Notes: generated from the sequence alone by a model not told the origin. Counted from the stretch's first letter, positions 53,907 to 63,298 are shown. The stretch: 64,000 bases of DNA from Vibrio sp. STUT-A11 (GCF_026000435.1 NZ_AP026764.1:1612001-1676000); one strand, 5' to 3'. Numbers and translations are program-made.

Positions 53907-56081
53907 ATGAATAACAGCGATAATAACTCAGCAGGAAAATGCCCGGTAATGCATGGTGGCATGACTTCCACAGGTTCGAGCGTGATGGAATGGTGGCCGA
54001 ACGCCCTTAACTTAGACATTCTTCATCAGCACGACAAAAAGACCAACCCACTTGGTGAAGACTTCAATTACCGTGAAGCACTGAAAACGCTTGATGTCGA
54101 AGCGTTAAAAAATGATTTGAATGCATTGATGACAGACAGTCAGGAATGGTGGCCTGCAGACTGGGGACACTACGGCGGCTTAATGATCCGAATGGCATGG
54201 CACTCTGCGGGTAGTTACCGAACTGCGGATGGTCGCGGGGGCGGTTCAACAGGTAACCAACGTTTCGCTCCACTTAACTCTTGGCCAGATAACGGTAACT
54301 TGGACAAAGCTCGCCGCTTACTATGGCCAATTAAGAGAAAATACGGCAACAAAATCAGCTGGGCAGATTTGATGATTCTTGCTGGTAACATGGCTTATGA
54401 ATCTATGGGCTTTAAAACCTTTGGTTTTGCGTTTGGTCGTGAAGATATCTGGCATCCAGAAAAAGATACTTACTGGGGTTCGGAGAAAGAATGGTTAGCG
54501 CCGAGTGGAGGCGAAGGTAGCCGTTACTCGGGTGAGCGTGACCTTGAAAACCCACTCGCGGCAGTAATGATGGGCTTGATCTACGTTAATCCAGAAGGTG
54601 TGGATGGTAATCCAGATCCTTTAAAAACCGCGGCTGACATGCGTGTCACCTTCGCACGTATGGCAATGAATGATGAAGAAACGGTCGCTCTCACAGCAGG
54701 TGGGCACACGGTTGGTAAAGCACACGGTAATGGCGATGCAGCAAATTTAGGTCCAGATCCTGAAGGTGCTGACGTTGAAGAGCAAGGCCTTGGTTGGGTC
54801 AACCACAAATCTCGCGGCATCGGTCGTGACACCGTAACTAGTGGCATTGAAGGTGCTTGGACAAGTCACCCTACTCAATGGGACAACGGTTTCTTCAAAA
54901 TGTTGCTAGAGCATGAATGGCAGTTGACGAAGAGTCCTGCAGGTGCATGGCAATATGAGCCAGTAGATATCGCAGAAGAAGACAAACCTGTAGATGTTGA
55001 AAACCCATCAATTCGCTACAACCCAATGATGACAGATGCTGATATGGCACTAAAAGTTGACCCTGAGTATCGCAAGATTTCTGAGCGCTTCTACCAAGAT
55101 CAAGAATACTTTAACGAAGTCTTTGCTCGCGCTTGGTTTAAGCTGACGCACCGTGATTTAGGTCCAAAGGCTCGTTATGTTGGCCCCGATGTTCCAGCAG
55201 AAGATCTCATCTGGCAAGACCCAATCCCAGCGGGCGTGAACAACTACGACGTAGACACTGTAAAAGCAAAAATTGCTGCCACGGATTTAAGTGTCTCGGA
55301 GTTGGTGGCAACTGCCTGGGATAGTGCACGCACGTTCCGTAACTCGGATCTTCGCGGTGGTGCAAACGGCGCACGTATTCGCTTAGCTCCACAGAACGCT
55401 TGGGAAGGCAATGAACCACAGCGCTTAGATCGCGTGCTTGATGTGCTAACTAAAATTGCAGATGATTCTGGTGTTAGCGTCGCGGATACTATCGTACTGG
55501 CTGGTAACGTTGGCCTTGAAAAAGCAATTAAAGCAGCAGGCTATGATTTCACAGTGCCATTTTCTCCAGGACGAGGGGATGCAACAGCGGAGCAAACTGA
55601 CGTTGAATCATTCGACGTGCTTGAACCTCTTGCTGACGGGTTCCGCAACTGGCAGAAAAAGCATTACGTTGTGAAGCCAGAAGAAATGCTGCTAGACCGT
55701 GCACAGCTTCTTGGCTTAACTGCTCCAGAAATGACGGTCTTACTAGGTGGTATGCGTGTACTAGGCACTAACCACGGTGGTACTCAACATGGCGTATTCA
55801 CAGACCGAGTAGGCGCGCTAACAAATGACTTCTTCGTTAACCTAACGGACATGTCATACACCTGGAAACCAACTGGCCGCAATTCTTACGATATTTGTGA
55901 CCGTAAAACAGGTGAAGCGAAATGGACAGCAACGCGCGTTGACCTAGTCTTTGGTTCAAACTCCATCTTGCGCTCTTACGCTGAAGTGTACGCTCAAGAC
56001 GACAACCAAGAGAAGTTCGTAAAAGACTTTATCTCGGTTTGGACAAAAGTAATGAACGCAGACCGATTTGATTTGGTTTAA
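53907..56081 (+). CDS. katG: Catalase-peroxidase KatG
   Basis: 724-residue bifunctional heme enzyme removing hydrogen peroxide. The N-terminal catalytic half carries the distal site RMAWHSAGSYR (Arg, Trp, His) and the proximal His in GGHTVGKAHG. Tyr in GLIYVNPEG and a Met downstream form the Trp-Tyr-Met crosslink. The C-terminal half is the usual inactive duplicate (TAWDSARTFRNSDLRGG). No signal peptide, so cytoplasmic. Full length. Confidence 0.95.
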   Translation: MNNSDNNSAGKCPVMHGGMTSTGSSVMEWWPNALNLDILHQHDKKTNPLGEDFNYREALKTLDVEALKNDLNALMTDSQEWWPADWGHYGGLMIRMAWHSAGSYRTADGRGGGSTGNQRFAPLNSWPDNGNLDKARRLLWPIKRKYGNKISWADLMILAGNMAYESMGFKTFGFAFGREDIWHPEKDTYWGSEKEWLAPSGGEGSRYSGERDLENPLAAVMMGLIYVNPEGVDGNPDPLKTAADMRVTFARMAMNDEETVALTAGGHTVGKAHGNGDAANLGPDPEGADVEEQGLGWVNHKSRGIGRDTVTSGIEGAWTSHPTQWDNGFFKMLLEHEWQLTKSPAGAWQYEPVDIAEEDKPVDVENPSIRYNPMMTDADMALKVDPEYRKISERFYQDQEYFNEVFARAWFKLTHRDLGPKARYVGPDVPAEDLIWQDPIPAGVNNYDVDTVKAKIAATDLSVSELVATAWDSARTFRNSDLRGGANGARIRLAPQNAWEGNEPQRLDRVLDVLTKIADDSGVSVADTIVLAGNVGLEKAIKAAGYDFTVPFSPGRGDATAEQTDVESFDVLEPLADGFRNWQKKHYVVKPEEMLLDRAQLLGLTAPEMTVLLGGMRVLGTNHGGTQHGVFTDRVGALTNDFFVNLTDMSYTWKPTGRNSYDICDRKTGEAKWTATRVDLVFGSNSILRSYAEVYAQDDNQEKFVKDFISVWTKVMNADRFDLV

Positions 56082-56126
56082 GTACAAGCCAATTTCACTG
56101 GGGCGCACCTAGGTGCATATTAATTT

Positions 56127-56154
56127 AAAGCCGCTATTTTAGCGGCTTTTTGTT
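56127..56154. terminator. Terminator after katG
   Basis: AAAGCCGCT and AGCGGCTTT pair over a TTTT loop and end in T's. A 12-base palindrome, GCACCTAGGTGC, lies just before it at 56105-56116. A-runs on the left make it useful for the leftward lipoprotein gene too. Confidence 0.85.
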
Positions 56155-56169
56155 TACACTGTAAATTTT

Positions 56170-56814
56170 TTACAACTTGATCCAGACCTGCGGGAACTGA
56201 TCGCTATCTGTCTGGACATTGATACTAACCAACGAATCGTTATCCACTTCAATAGTTGCGATGTTAACGCTTCCGGCCTGAATACACTGCTCATCCAGTA
56301 ATTCCATCGTTACTACGCTTTCTAACGCGGCAGAAATAGTAAGCGAACCTTCGCTGCTACAGGCAACACCAGTTAACGACAATGCCCCCGATTGATCAAT
56401 CGACATTTGATACAGTCCATCAGAGTATCTAGCCTGATAAGTGCCCGCGTAATTGCTAAGCTCAGTATTTTCCAAGTTCACTGGTAGTAAATCCGATGAA
56501 CCGTTGGCGCTACTACATGTAAAGCCTGTACCATTCATTTCACAGCTTACTGATGCTGAGGAAAAAGTAATTTGCTCACCACTTTGAGTGCCTAAGTACG
56601 AAACTTGATGCTCCCTTTCATCCCAAAGCGTTAATTGAGGCTCAACACTTTCTTGTACGACTAGCTGAGCACCACTAGGAGACGCATTGCCCGCCCATAT
56701 AACGCCTTCATAAACACCGCTTTGTGCTTGCTTGATCTCATCGCTATCGCTGTCACACCCCCATAGAGCTAAAACTGATAGTAAAGTAACCAGCAGGATA
56801 TTCTGTTGTTTCAT
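56170..56814 (-). CDS. Lipoprotein of unknown function
   Basis: 214 residues with a lipoprotein signal: hydrophobic ILLVTLLSVLALWGC and Cys20 as lipidation site, followed by an acidic DSDSDE run that favours the outer membrane. The rest looks all-beta and contains four more Cys that could pair (SCEMNGTGFTC, VACSSEG, DEQC). No named family recognised. It starts 11 bases after surE and is the last gene of the leftward cluster. Confidence 0.75.
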   Translation of the reverse strand: MKQQNILLVTLLSVLALWGCDSDSDEIKQAQSGVYEGVIWAGNASPSGAQLVVQESVEPQLTLWDEREHQVSYLGTQSGEQITFSSASVSCEMNGTGFTCSSANGSSDLLPVNLENTELSNYAGTYQARYSDGLYQMSIDQSGALSLTGVACSSEGSLTISAALESVVTMELLDEQCIQAGSVNIATIEVDNDSLVSINVQTDSDQFPQVWIKL

Positions 56815-56825
56815 TCTTGTTGCTC

Positions 56826-57830
56826 CTATTCCAAGCCAACAAGACGTTGTTCTATTAGAGCCACTTTACCACGCGCTGCCTGGACATTACCGTCGAGAGT
56901 ACTGATGGTGATATAGCCTTGATTTACCGCTACACCTTCCGAGTTTTCATTGGTATCGCCTGCATCGCCCATATTAAATGAGAGTCCTTTTTTATCCTTC
57001 AATAAAGCAACCGCTTCTGTTTGTGCTTCCGCCGAGTCCATTCCTTCAGCCATAAGGCTGCTCATCATGTAATAGATAGCCGTACTGTCTTGAGAAAGAT
57101 CCGTACTAAACGCAAACTCCGCACCACCACTATTCCAGCCAACATCAGTAAACTTATATCCAAGGTGATTATTCATATCTTCTGGCGTGTTCACATTTAA
57201 ACCAGTGTACGCAGGTAACAGAGGCTGGCCTGAAGGTTGATTCCCAACAAGTTGAGCGACAACATCCACAATAACATCTGCAACTAGTTGAGATTGCTCT
57301 GCATCACTGGCTGTATTGTGGTTCGCACTGATAGCAATTGCTGGAATACCACGACTTAACGACGCCATTGTTGCACCCAAAGTACCAGAGTTGTTATTCA
57401 TAAAGCCCAGGTTATTCCCTTCATTCGGTCCAGAGATAACCAAATCTGGATTTTGACCCCACACTTGCTGAGCGGCAATGTCGATACCATAAATCGCAGC
57501 CATCACTGGCGTACCTTCGACATAATCTTTAAAAGCAACGCTAGTATCGGTATCGCCAACGCAGTACTCCTGTGATACCGCTTTAGATTCATCGATCGAC
57601 ACAGGCTTAAAGTGACTCATCGCGCCACCTTTACCACTTTGCCCTGTGCAGGGTGCAGACATAATGACATCGTGACCCGCGGCTTCCAGTGCCGACTTCA
57701 TCACGTTAATGTTGGTTGTATCCCAGCTATCGTCATTGGTTAGGACGATATTTAACGCAAACGCATTTGCCGACATTGCACATGCAGAGCCCGCTGCCAT
57801 AGCAAGACAAAGTTTAGATAATTTGTTCAT
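56826..57830 (-). CDS. surE: Exported SurE-family 5'/3'-nucleotidase
   Basis: 334 residues. Signal peptide MNKLSKLCLAMAAGSACAMSANAFA, then the SurE phosphatase core: LTNDDSWDTTNINVMKSAL with the metal-binding Asp pair, APCTGQSGKGGAM and SGPNEGNNLG (Asn for metal). Canonical SurE is a shorter cytosolic enzyme (about 250 residues) next to pcm/rpoS. This one is larger, exported, and in another setting, so the usual stationary-phase role should not be assumed. It likely dephosphorylates nucleotides or other phosphoesters in the periplasm. Confidence 0.85.
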   Translation of the reverse strand: MNKLSKLCLAMAAGSACAMSANAFALNIVLTNDDSWDTTNINVMKSALEAAGHDVIMSAPCTGQSGKGGAMSHFKPVSIDESKAVSQEYCVGDTDTSVAFKDYVEGTPVMAAIYGIDIAAQQVWGQNPDLVISGPNEGNNLGFMNNNSGTLGATMASLSRGIPAIAISANHNTASDAEQSQLVADVIVDVVAQLVGNQPSGQPLLPAYTGLNVNTPEDMNNHLGYKFTDVGWNSGGAEFAFSTDLSQDSTAIYYMMSSLMAEGMDSAEAQTEAVALLKDKKGLSFNMGDAGDTNENSEGVAVNQGYITISTLDGNVQAARGKVALIEQRLVGLE

Positions 57831-57948
57831 AATATTTCCGTTTATTTCACTGCTTTTAGATTCCGCTCAGACGCCTTGTCTTAACGTGTTGGCAGCTACT
57901 TTGGCGAAATAAGATGACGCTTTCGTTACAGATCCCACTCTACAGTAA

Positions 57949-57964
57949 TTAGAGATATCTCTAA
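57949..57964. promoter_or_regulatory. 16-bp perfect palindrome upstream of surE
   Basis: TTAGAGATATCTCTAA, about 120 bases before the surE start and 34 bases beyond the end of the upstream membrane-protein gene. With T's on its right it could be a terminator on the plus strand, but there is no gene to end there, so an operator is more likely. Confidence 0.35.
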
Positions 57965-57997
57965 GTTTTTTATATTTTAAATCATTAAGTTAAATTT

Positions 57998-59116
57998 CTA
58001 TCCATTTATTAAAATTGCATTTGGAGATATCTTCACACGGTAAATCGACTGAGCGGTATCAGCTTGCTTATCGCTTTCAAAGCCCAATTGATCGACAAAG
58101 CTTTCTCCCAGGACATTGACCAACGCGTCTTTAATTTTATTGCGATTTTGATCGAGCGTTTTCGCTTTTAATCCGTGTTGTTTTAGTTCGCTGATCGCTC
58201 TGCCATGACCACCATGGCTTTCCATTAACGTAATCAATTCGGAAGCCAAGGTTTGAGAAGGTCGATTACTTGGCGGGTTTAGTACCCACCCATCATTTTG
58301 TTCACTTATCCGCTTTTTCGCATACCATAACCAGTAAATCGCTGGAGTGATGGACATTGGGATCGCAACTTCATTTATACGTACTTCGACATTGCCATTA
58401 TTCATTAAAAACGACAAAGTAAGTGGCCGCGATGCTTGTTCAAGTAAGGTGACTTTGTCTTCTATGGATAGAAACTGCTCCGAGTTGGATTTGAGTAATT
58501 GGCTAAGATAGTCCTCATTGATGTCCTTGTTCGGGTTTGCTTCACGAAACTTCTCAATGGCTTTTTTCCAGTGTTTTTGATCAACACTTTCACCAACCAA
58601 AAGCCGCAACCGCTTAAGCAATGTCAAATCATCGCTTTTTAACGGGCGTGGATGAAATGAAATCAGCAATATCGACAAAACAGCGAGTACAACAGAAGTA
58701 AAAAGCCAGTCCTCACCCTGTAATTGACACCTTATTGTAATCAAGTCACTGGTTTGCTCTGGAGAAAGATCAAGTGAGAATGTAAAAGGTAACCCTAACT
58801 CATTTTCGTTGGAAGATGGCACTAACAACGAGACGGTATGGCACTGACTAAAGATTTGTAACGGATTTTTCCAGCTAACCTGATCCAGCAATATCTGGCT
58901 TTTCAATTTAAAAATGCTTTGCGTTTCTGGACGCTCGCCCATTTCCGCCCCATCAAACCATATCTGACTTCGTGCCGTCATTAATTGTTGATCTACAAAT
59001 TGCAAATAATGGGATTGAGTAAAGTAAAACCCACTAATTAGCGAAACCAGCAAATAGAGTAATGTCAGTCCCGCCAACCTCTTCCAGGTACCTTGCACTA
59101 AAGCTTTCAAGCGCAT
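57998..59116 (-). CDS. Two-pass membrane protein with winged-helix-like cytoplasmic end
   Basis: 372 residues. Helix at about 15-34, a periplasmic part of about 100 residues, a second helix at about 136-156, then about 215 cytoplasmic residues. The last 140 (VEVRINEVAIPMSITPAIYW, then LDQNRNKIKDALVNVLGE and SIYRVKI) read like an OmpR/wHTH-type DNA-binding or protein-binding fold, but no exact family is recognised. Its start overlaps the stop of the upstream gene by one base, so the two act together. Possibly a membrane-bound regulator (inference). Confidence 0.6.
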   Translation of the reverse strand: MRLKALVQGTWKRLAGLTLLYLLVSLISGFYFTQSHYLQFVDQQLMTARSQIWFDGAEMGERPETQSIFKLKSQILLDQVSWKNPLQIFSQCHTVSLLVPSSNENELGLPFTFSLDLSPEQTSDLITIRCQLQGEDWLFTSVVLAVLSILLISFHPRPLKSDDLTLLKRLRLLVGESVDQKHWKKAIEKFREANPNKDINEDYLSQLLKSNSEQFLSIEDKVTLLEQASRPLTLSFLMNNGNVEVRINEVAIPMSITPAIYWLWYAKKRISEQNDGWVLNPPSNRPSQTLASELITLMESHGGHGRAISELKQHGLKAKTLDQNRNKIKDALVNVLGESFVDQLGFESDKQADTAQSIYRVKISPNAILING

Positions 59117-59961
59117 TATCCTATTTCTCCTAACGCCTGAGTTAATCGCTCACGGAAAGTCTTATCAGAAAAACTAACCACCGAACGGGATACAAACCAT
59201 CCACCAGCAGAAACACCACTTGCAATGATTGCTTTATGTAGCTTCGTTTCGGATTGGTTAAGTGGGCTGTAATTTGTACCCGCAATCACATCCACTTTCC
59301 CTTGTACGAAAGCCTCAATCATCGCTTTACGCGTTGGGTATAAGGTCACCTGCGAAGAGCTGACATCAATCGAGAGCGACGTTAACTGTTTAACTGGGAG
59401 CTGATAGCCAGAACGGCTGAAGGTATCGTTCAATAAACCGATTCGATGGGTCTTTAAGAACGACTCATTGATCGCCTGGTTGGCATACCACAACACATCA
59501 TACCCAGACAGGCTGAGCAGTTTGTCGTAGTAATTCGCATAGTCTGGACTCAAGCCTGCTAGTTGGTATTCCCTTGCCCACATAACATCAAAATTTTGGC
59601 TGTAAATGGTCTGTGGCGTTACTTGACGACGAGGAAGCCAATGCGCCACGATATCTGAATATGCGCGACTGAAAACAGCGTCCTTGCACAATTTTGATAG
59701 CAAAGGAATCGCTAAAGCATGAGCAGGAATGAGTATATCCAACCGCTCTTGACCAGAAGCGGCTCGATAGTTTTGGTCGATCTCCGAACAGGATAACTGG
59801 TTAAATGAGTTGACCTGTGGCAGTTCCGCGCGGGGGAATTGAATAACTAATAGAATTAAAGTTATCAATAACAGACAACCTAGTTTAAAAATCCATGGCG
59901 CATATTTGTGGTTCCACATCCGTGTTAGTACGTCGTTCATAACAATGGTTCGTTCCTTCAT
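59116..59961 (-). CDS. Membrane-anchored periplasmic-binding-protein-like protein
   Basis: 281 residues. A single helix at about 20-40 anchors an exported domain. The domain resembles type 2 periplasmic binding proteins: RLDILIPAHALAIPLL near the start, YPTRKAMIEAFVQGKVDVIAG and ASGVSAGGWFVSRSVV near the end, as in PhnD-like phosphonate binders. No ABC permease or ATPase is nearby, so sensing rather than import is more likely. Start uncertain: 59961, or 59940 (MNDVLTRMW). First gene of the leftward cluster. Confidence 0.6.
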   Translation of the reverse strand: MKERTIVMNDVLTRMWNHKYAPWIFKLGCLLLITLILLVIQFPRAELPQVNSFNQLSCSEIDQNYRAASGQERLDILIPAHALAIPLLSKLCKDAVFSRAYSDIVAHWLPRRQVTPQTIYSQNFDVMWAREYQLAGLSPDYANYYDKLLSLSGYDVLWYANQAINESFLKTHRIGLLNDTFSRSGYQLPVKQLTSLSIDVSSSQVTLYPTRKAMIEAFVQGKVDVIAGTNYSPLNQSETKLHKAIIASGVSAGGWFVSRSVVSFSDKTFRERLTQALGEIG

Positions 59962-60262
59962 TTTTGTGAAGAATTTACTTAATTGTTATTACGCCGATAT
60001 GACAATGGGCACGACTCTATTGAATCGCTATTCACGCAATATTCGATTCATCTAATGCATGCGAACGTACAAGAAGTCACTCAACGCAACTACTCACTGA
60101 CAAGCATCGTCTTTATAAATTATGTACAAGCTGATCTGTTCAAAACCTAATCACTTAATAGCGAATATGAACAAACTGACAATTAACGGTTGAAATTGGT
60201 AACGTTCTCATTTAATTTTAGCCATCCAAACGGCTAGATCTCCATTTAAAGGTGTAAGAAAA
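59962..60262. other. Divergent promoter region, 301 bases
   Basis: Contains the promoters of the leftward sensor-like cluster and the rightward methyltransferase operon. It is AT-rich. I see no SAM riboswitch, MetJ box pair or other recognised control element. The ribosome site before 60263 (AAAGG) is usual. Confidence 0.4.
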
Positions 60263-61171
60263 ATGAAAACAAATACGATGTTGATTCTTGATGGTGGTAT
60301 GGGACGAGAATTAAATCGTCGTGGTGCGCCTTTTCGTCAGCCGGAGTGGTCAGCACTTGCTATGATCGAAACGCCAGAAATCGTTAAAGATGTCCACAAT
60401 GACTACATTCAAAGTGGTGCTCAGGTAATCACAACTAACAGCTACGCATTGGTGCCTTTCCATATCGGAGAAGCGCGCTTCAAAGAGGCAGGACAATCAC
60501 TCGCTGCGCTTTCTGGCCAAGTGGCAAAGGAAGCGGCGCAAGGGACTGAGGCTAAAGTCGCGGGTTCACTTCCTCCTCTATTCGGTTCATACCGACCAGA
60601 CCTGTACGATCAGGAACACGTACGTGACTTAGCGACTCCATTAATTCTCGGCTTGTCAGACTCTATCGATTTCTGGCTCGCCGAAACGCAAAGCTTAATT
60701 GCCGAATCTGTGGCAGTAAAAGTACTGGTCGATGAATTAACCTCTGAAGAAAAGCCGTTTTGGGTCTCGTTTACACTTGAAGATTCAGAGCCTACTGACG
60801 AGCCATGTCTGCGCTCCGGTGAGACGGTACAACAGGCGGTGAAAACCATGGCACAAGCCGGGGTAAGCGCCATTTTGTTTAACTGTTGCCAACCAGAAAT
60901 CGTAGAAGAAGCATTACAAGTCTCAGTGCGTACACTAGAGGAACTTGGTTTATCTCACATCCGCCTTGGTGTTTACGCGAATGCTTTTCCTCCGCAACCA
61001 AAAGACGCAACCGCGAATGATGGTCTCGATGAAATCCGTGACGACTTAAGCCCCGATGCCTACCTGATTTGGGCAGAAAAATGGCGTCAATCTGGCGCGT
61101 CTATCATCGGTGGTTGCTGTGGTATCGGGCCCGAACACATTGCTAAGCTAAGTCAGCATTTCAAAGGTTAG
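60263..61171 (+). CDS. Homocysteine S-methyltransferase (MmuM-like)
   Basis: 302-residue zinc enzyme making methionine from homocysteine with S-methylmethionine or SAM as donor. It starts LILDGGMGRELNRRG; the zinc cysteines are in LFNCCQPE and GGCCGIGPEH. Lacks cobalamin domains. It lies 7 bases before an APC-type amino-acid transporter, like the mmuM-mmuP partnership of E. coli but in the opposite order and with a different transporter branch. Confidence 0.87.
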   Translation: MKTNTMLILDGGMGRELNRRGAPFRQPEWSALAMIETPEIVKDVHNDYIQSGAQVITTNSYALVPFHIGEARFKEAGQSLAALSGQVAKEAAQGTEAKVAGSLPPLFGSYRPDLYDQEHVRDLATPLILGLSDSIDFWLAETQSLIAESVAVKVLVDELTSEEKPFWVSFTLEDSEPTDEPCLRSGETVQQAVKTMAQAGVSAILFNCCQPEIVEEALQVSVRTLEELGLSHIRLGVYANAFPPQPKDATANDGLDEIRDDLSPDAYLIWAEKWRQSGASIIGGCCGIGPEHIAKLSQHFKG

Positions 61172-61178
61172 GTTAGAT

Positions 61179-62510
61179 ATGTCGCAAGGAAATCGAATTG
61201 GTTTGACCGCTTTAACAGCGTTAGTCTTTAGTTCAATGGTTGGCGCAGGAATATTCAGCCTGCCGCAAAACATGGCAGAGGTAGCCGGACTCAATGCGAT
61301 GATCGTCGGCTGGACGATTACTGGTGTCGGTATTCTACTTCTCGCTGGTTGCTTTCTATATCTATCGCGTCTTAAACCAGAGTTAGATGGTGGTATTTAT
61401 GCGTACGCAAGAGAAGGGTTTGGTGATCTCGCTGGCTTCCTTTCTGCATGGGGCTATTGGTTGTGTGCGACCATCGGTGTTGTTGGCTACCTTGTCGTCG
61501 CCTTTGCTGCGCTCGGCGCTTTTGTAGATATTCCAGACTTCACGTTATTTGGTGACGGTACCACCATCTATGCTTTCATTGGCGAGTCTATGGTGCTGTG
61601 GGCAGTTCATAGTTTGATTCTAAGAGGAGTCACGCAAGCCGCCTTTATCAATTTGCTGGCGACGTTGGCTAAGAGTGTACCGTTAATCCTCTTTGTCTGC
61701 GCAGCTTACTACTTCTTTGATGCCGATACTTTTCATATTGATACGCAAGGAGAAACCCTTCAACAACCTTTTATAGAACAAGTGAAAGGGACAATGTTGA
61801 TCACGCTTTGGGTATTTACGGGCATTGAAGGCGCTGTGATTTTATCAAGCCGAGCCAAAAATCGGAAAGATATCGGCCGCGCAACCTACCTTGGTGTCAT
61901 CGCAGCATTAATCTTATACGTAATGATTTCTCTTATGTCGCTTGGAATCGCTTCACGTGCGGAGATCACTGCGATCCCGAATCCATCAATGGCAGGTCTG
62001 ATGGCCATGATGACTGGCACTTGGGGTAAAGCGGTGATAAGTATCGGTTTAATCGTCTCAGTTTTGGCTTCTTACTTAAGCTGGATTTTGTATTCTGCAG
62101 AAGTGCCTTATACCGCAGCTAAGTATGGTGCGTTTCCGAAATATTTCGCTAAATCAAACGATAACGGCACACCGAAAAACTCGCTGCTATTGACCAGTTT
62201 AACCGTACAATTCTGCCTGGTTCTTGTGATGTTTACTGGTGAAGGCTACAACACCTTGGTACTGGTTTCGACCTCGATGATTTTGATACCGTACTTCTTG
62301 GTGGCCGCGTACCTGCTGAAGCTTTCCATTCAAACTAGAGCGAGTTTCAAATTAAAGCTCATTGGTTTTGGAGCGACTATCTACGGCCTCTGGCTGGTTT
62401 ATGCGGCTGGTGTCGATACGCTATTGCTTTCAGCGATTCTGTATATTCCAGGAATTGCGTTATACATCTACAGTCGTCGCCAACATCGATTAAAACCAAC
62501 CACAGCATAA
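61179..62510 (+). CDS. APC-superfamily amino-acid antiporter (basic amino acid/polyamine type)
   Basis: 443 residues, about twelve helices. The opening IGLTALTALVFSSMVGAGIFSLPQN carries the GAGIF unwound-helix motif of APA transporters such as ArcD/YdgI. LWVFTGIEGAVILSSRAKNRKDIGRA is another family mark. In this operon it may take up S-methylmethionine or another methyl donor or amino acid (inference); sequence alone suggests arginine/ornithine-type exchange. Ends at a bidirectional terminator. Confidence 0.85.
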   Translation: MSQGNRIGLTALTALVFSSMVGAGIFSLPQNMAEVAGLNAMIVGWTITGVGILLLAGCFLYLSRLKPELDGGIYAYAREGFGDLAGFLSAWGYWLCATIGVVGYLVVAFAALGAFVDIPDFTLFGDGTTIYAFIGESMVLWAVHSLILRGVTQAAFINLLATLAKSVPLILFVCAAYYFFDADTFHIDTQGETLQQPFIEQVKGTMLITLWVFTGIEGAVILSSRAKNRKDIGRATYLGVIAALILYVMISLMSLGIASRAEITAIPNPSMAGLMAMMTGTWGKAVISIGLIVSVLASYLSWILYSAEVPYTAAKYGAFPKYFAKSNDNGTPKNSLLLTSLTVQFCLVLVMFTGEGYNTLVLVSTSMILIPYFLVAAYLLKLSIQTRASFKLKLIGFGATIYGLWLVYAAGVDTLLLSAILYIPGIALYIYSRRQHRLKPTTA

Positions 62511-62529
62511 AACGAATCTATTCAACGAA

Positions 62530-62555
62530 AAAGGATGGCCTGATAGCCATCCTTT
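62530..62555. terminator. Bidirectional terminator
   Basis: AAAGGATGGC and GCCATCCTTT pair perfectly over a 6-base loop, between the transporter gene and the convergent TetR gene. Confidence 0.85.
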
Positions 62556-62572
62556 CATCAATATAAATACAC

Positions 62573-63178
62573 CTACCCGATTACTTTTTCATCCACACAA
62601 CTGCTCTTTAAACTCAACATGATTTGGTTTACCAGTTCAGTCAGACGGGCTTCGGATGGTTTAGTGCTAGAAATCGATCGCAAACCGTAAATGTTCATCA
62701 CCAGAAAATCGCTCAACAACTCACAATCCGTACCTGAGTCGATTTCATTGTTCGCTTTTGCTAGCTCTAACTTAGATTGGATATTGCACTTCCACTGATC
62801 GAGCATGTTACAAATGATTTGCTCAACCTCTTCATCTTGTTGATCAAGCTCACTTAACGATCTTTGTAACAAACAACCGTTACCGTTATCACACTCTCTA
62901 GAATCAATAATATCGAGAAGATAACGCTCGAAGCCAGATAAGATCTGTTTAGGGTCGTCAAAGAATTGCTCAAAAGACTGAGACTTTGTTGTCGCATAGT
63001 GATCAAGAGCGGCAAGCAATAGGCCTCTTTTGTTCTCAAAGGCACAGTAAATAGAACCTGGATGCAGCCCGGTCACACGTTTTAAGTCCTGCATGCTGGT
63101 TTTATTGTAGCCCTTAGCGATGAACTCATTCATCGCTGAACTTAAAACATACTTTCGGTCGAATTCGGCATTTCTCAT
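62573..63178 (-). CDS. TetR-family transcriptional repressor
   Basis: 201 residues. The N-terminal DNA-binding part reads YVLSSAMNEFIAKGYNKTSM and then LKRVTGLHPGSIYCAFENKRGLL (about 10-55). The ligand domain has several Cys (CDNGNGCL, SSCVDE) that might sense electrophiles, as NemR does in E. coli. Divergent from an Old Yellow Enzyme gene with palindromic sites between; probably its repressor. Confidence 0.87.
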   Translation of the reverse strand: MRNAEFDRKYVLSSAMNEFIAKGYNKTSMQDLKRVTGLHPGSIYCAFENKRGLLLAALDHYATTKSQSFEQFFDDPKQILSGFERYLLDIIDSRECDNGNGCLLQRSLSELDQQDEEVEQIICNMLDQWKCNIQSKLELAKANNEIDSGTDCELLSDFLVMNIYGLRSISSTKPSEARLTELVNQIMLSLKSSCVDEKVIG

Positions 63179-63260
63179 CTGGTATTTCTCAACTAACTGG
63201 GCTCTATGACCTTACAAACACCTTAAGTTTACTGAGGTTAACATGGTTTCACAAGCAATT

Positions 63261-63274
63261 TGAATGAACGTTCA
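63261..63274. promoter_or_regulatory. TetR-type operator 1
   Basis: TGAATGAACGTTCA aligns with the perfect site at 63285 (TGAATGATCATTCA) apart from three central bases, and contains the 10-base palindrome TGAACGTTCA. The sites are 24 bases apart centre to centre. Confidence 0.6.
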
Positions 63275-63282
63275 AGAATCTC

Positions 63283-63298
63283 TTGAATGATCATTCAA
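63283..63298. promoter_or_regulatory. TetR-type operator 2
   Basis: TTGAATGATCATTCAA is a perfect 16-base palindrome, 45 bases upstream of the reductase start and 105 from the tetR start. A likely operator shared by both genes. Confidence 0.7.

Noticed and set aside
59990..60262. SAM riboswitch or MetJ boxes before the homocysteine methyltransferase
   Set aside because: No paired AGACGTCT-like boxes and no riboswitch core could be seen.
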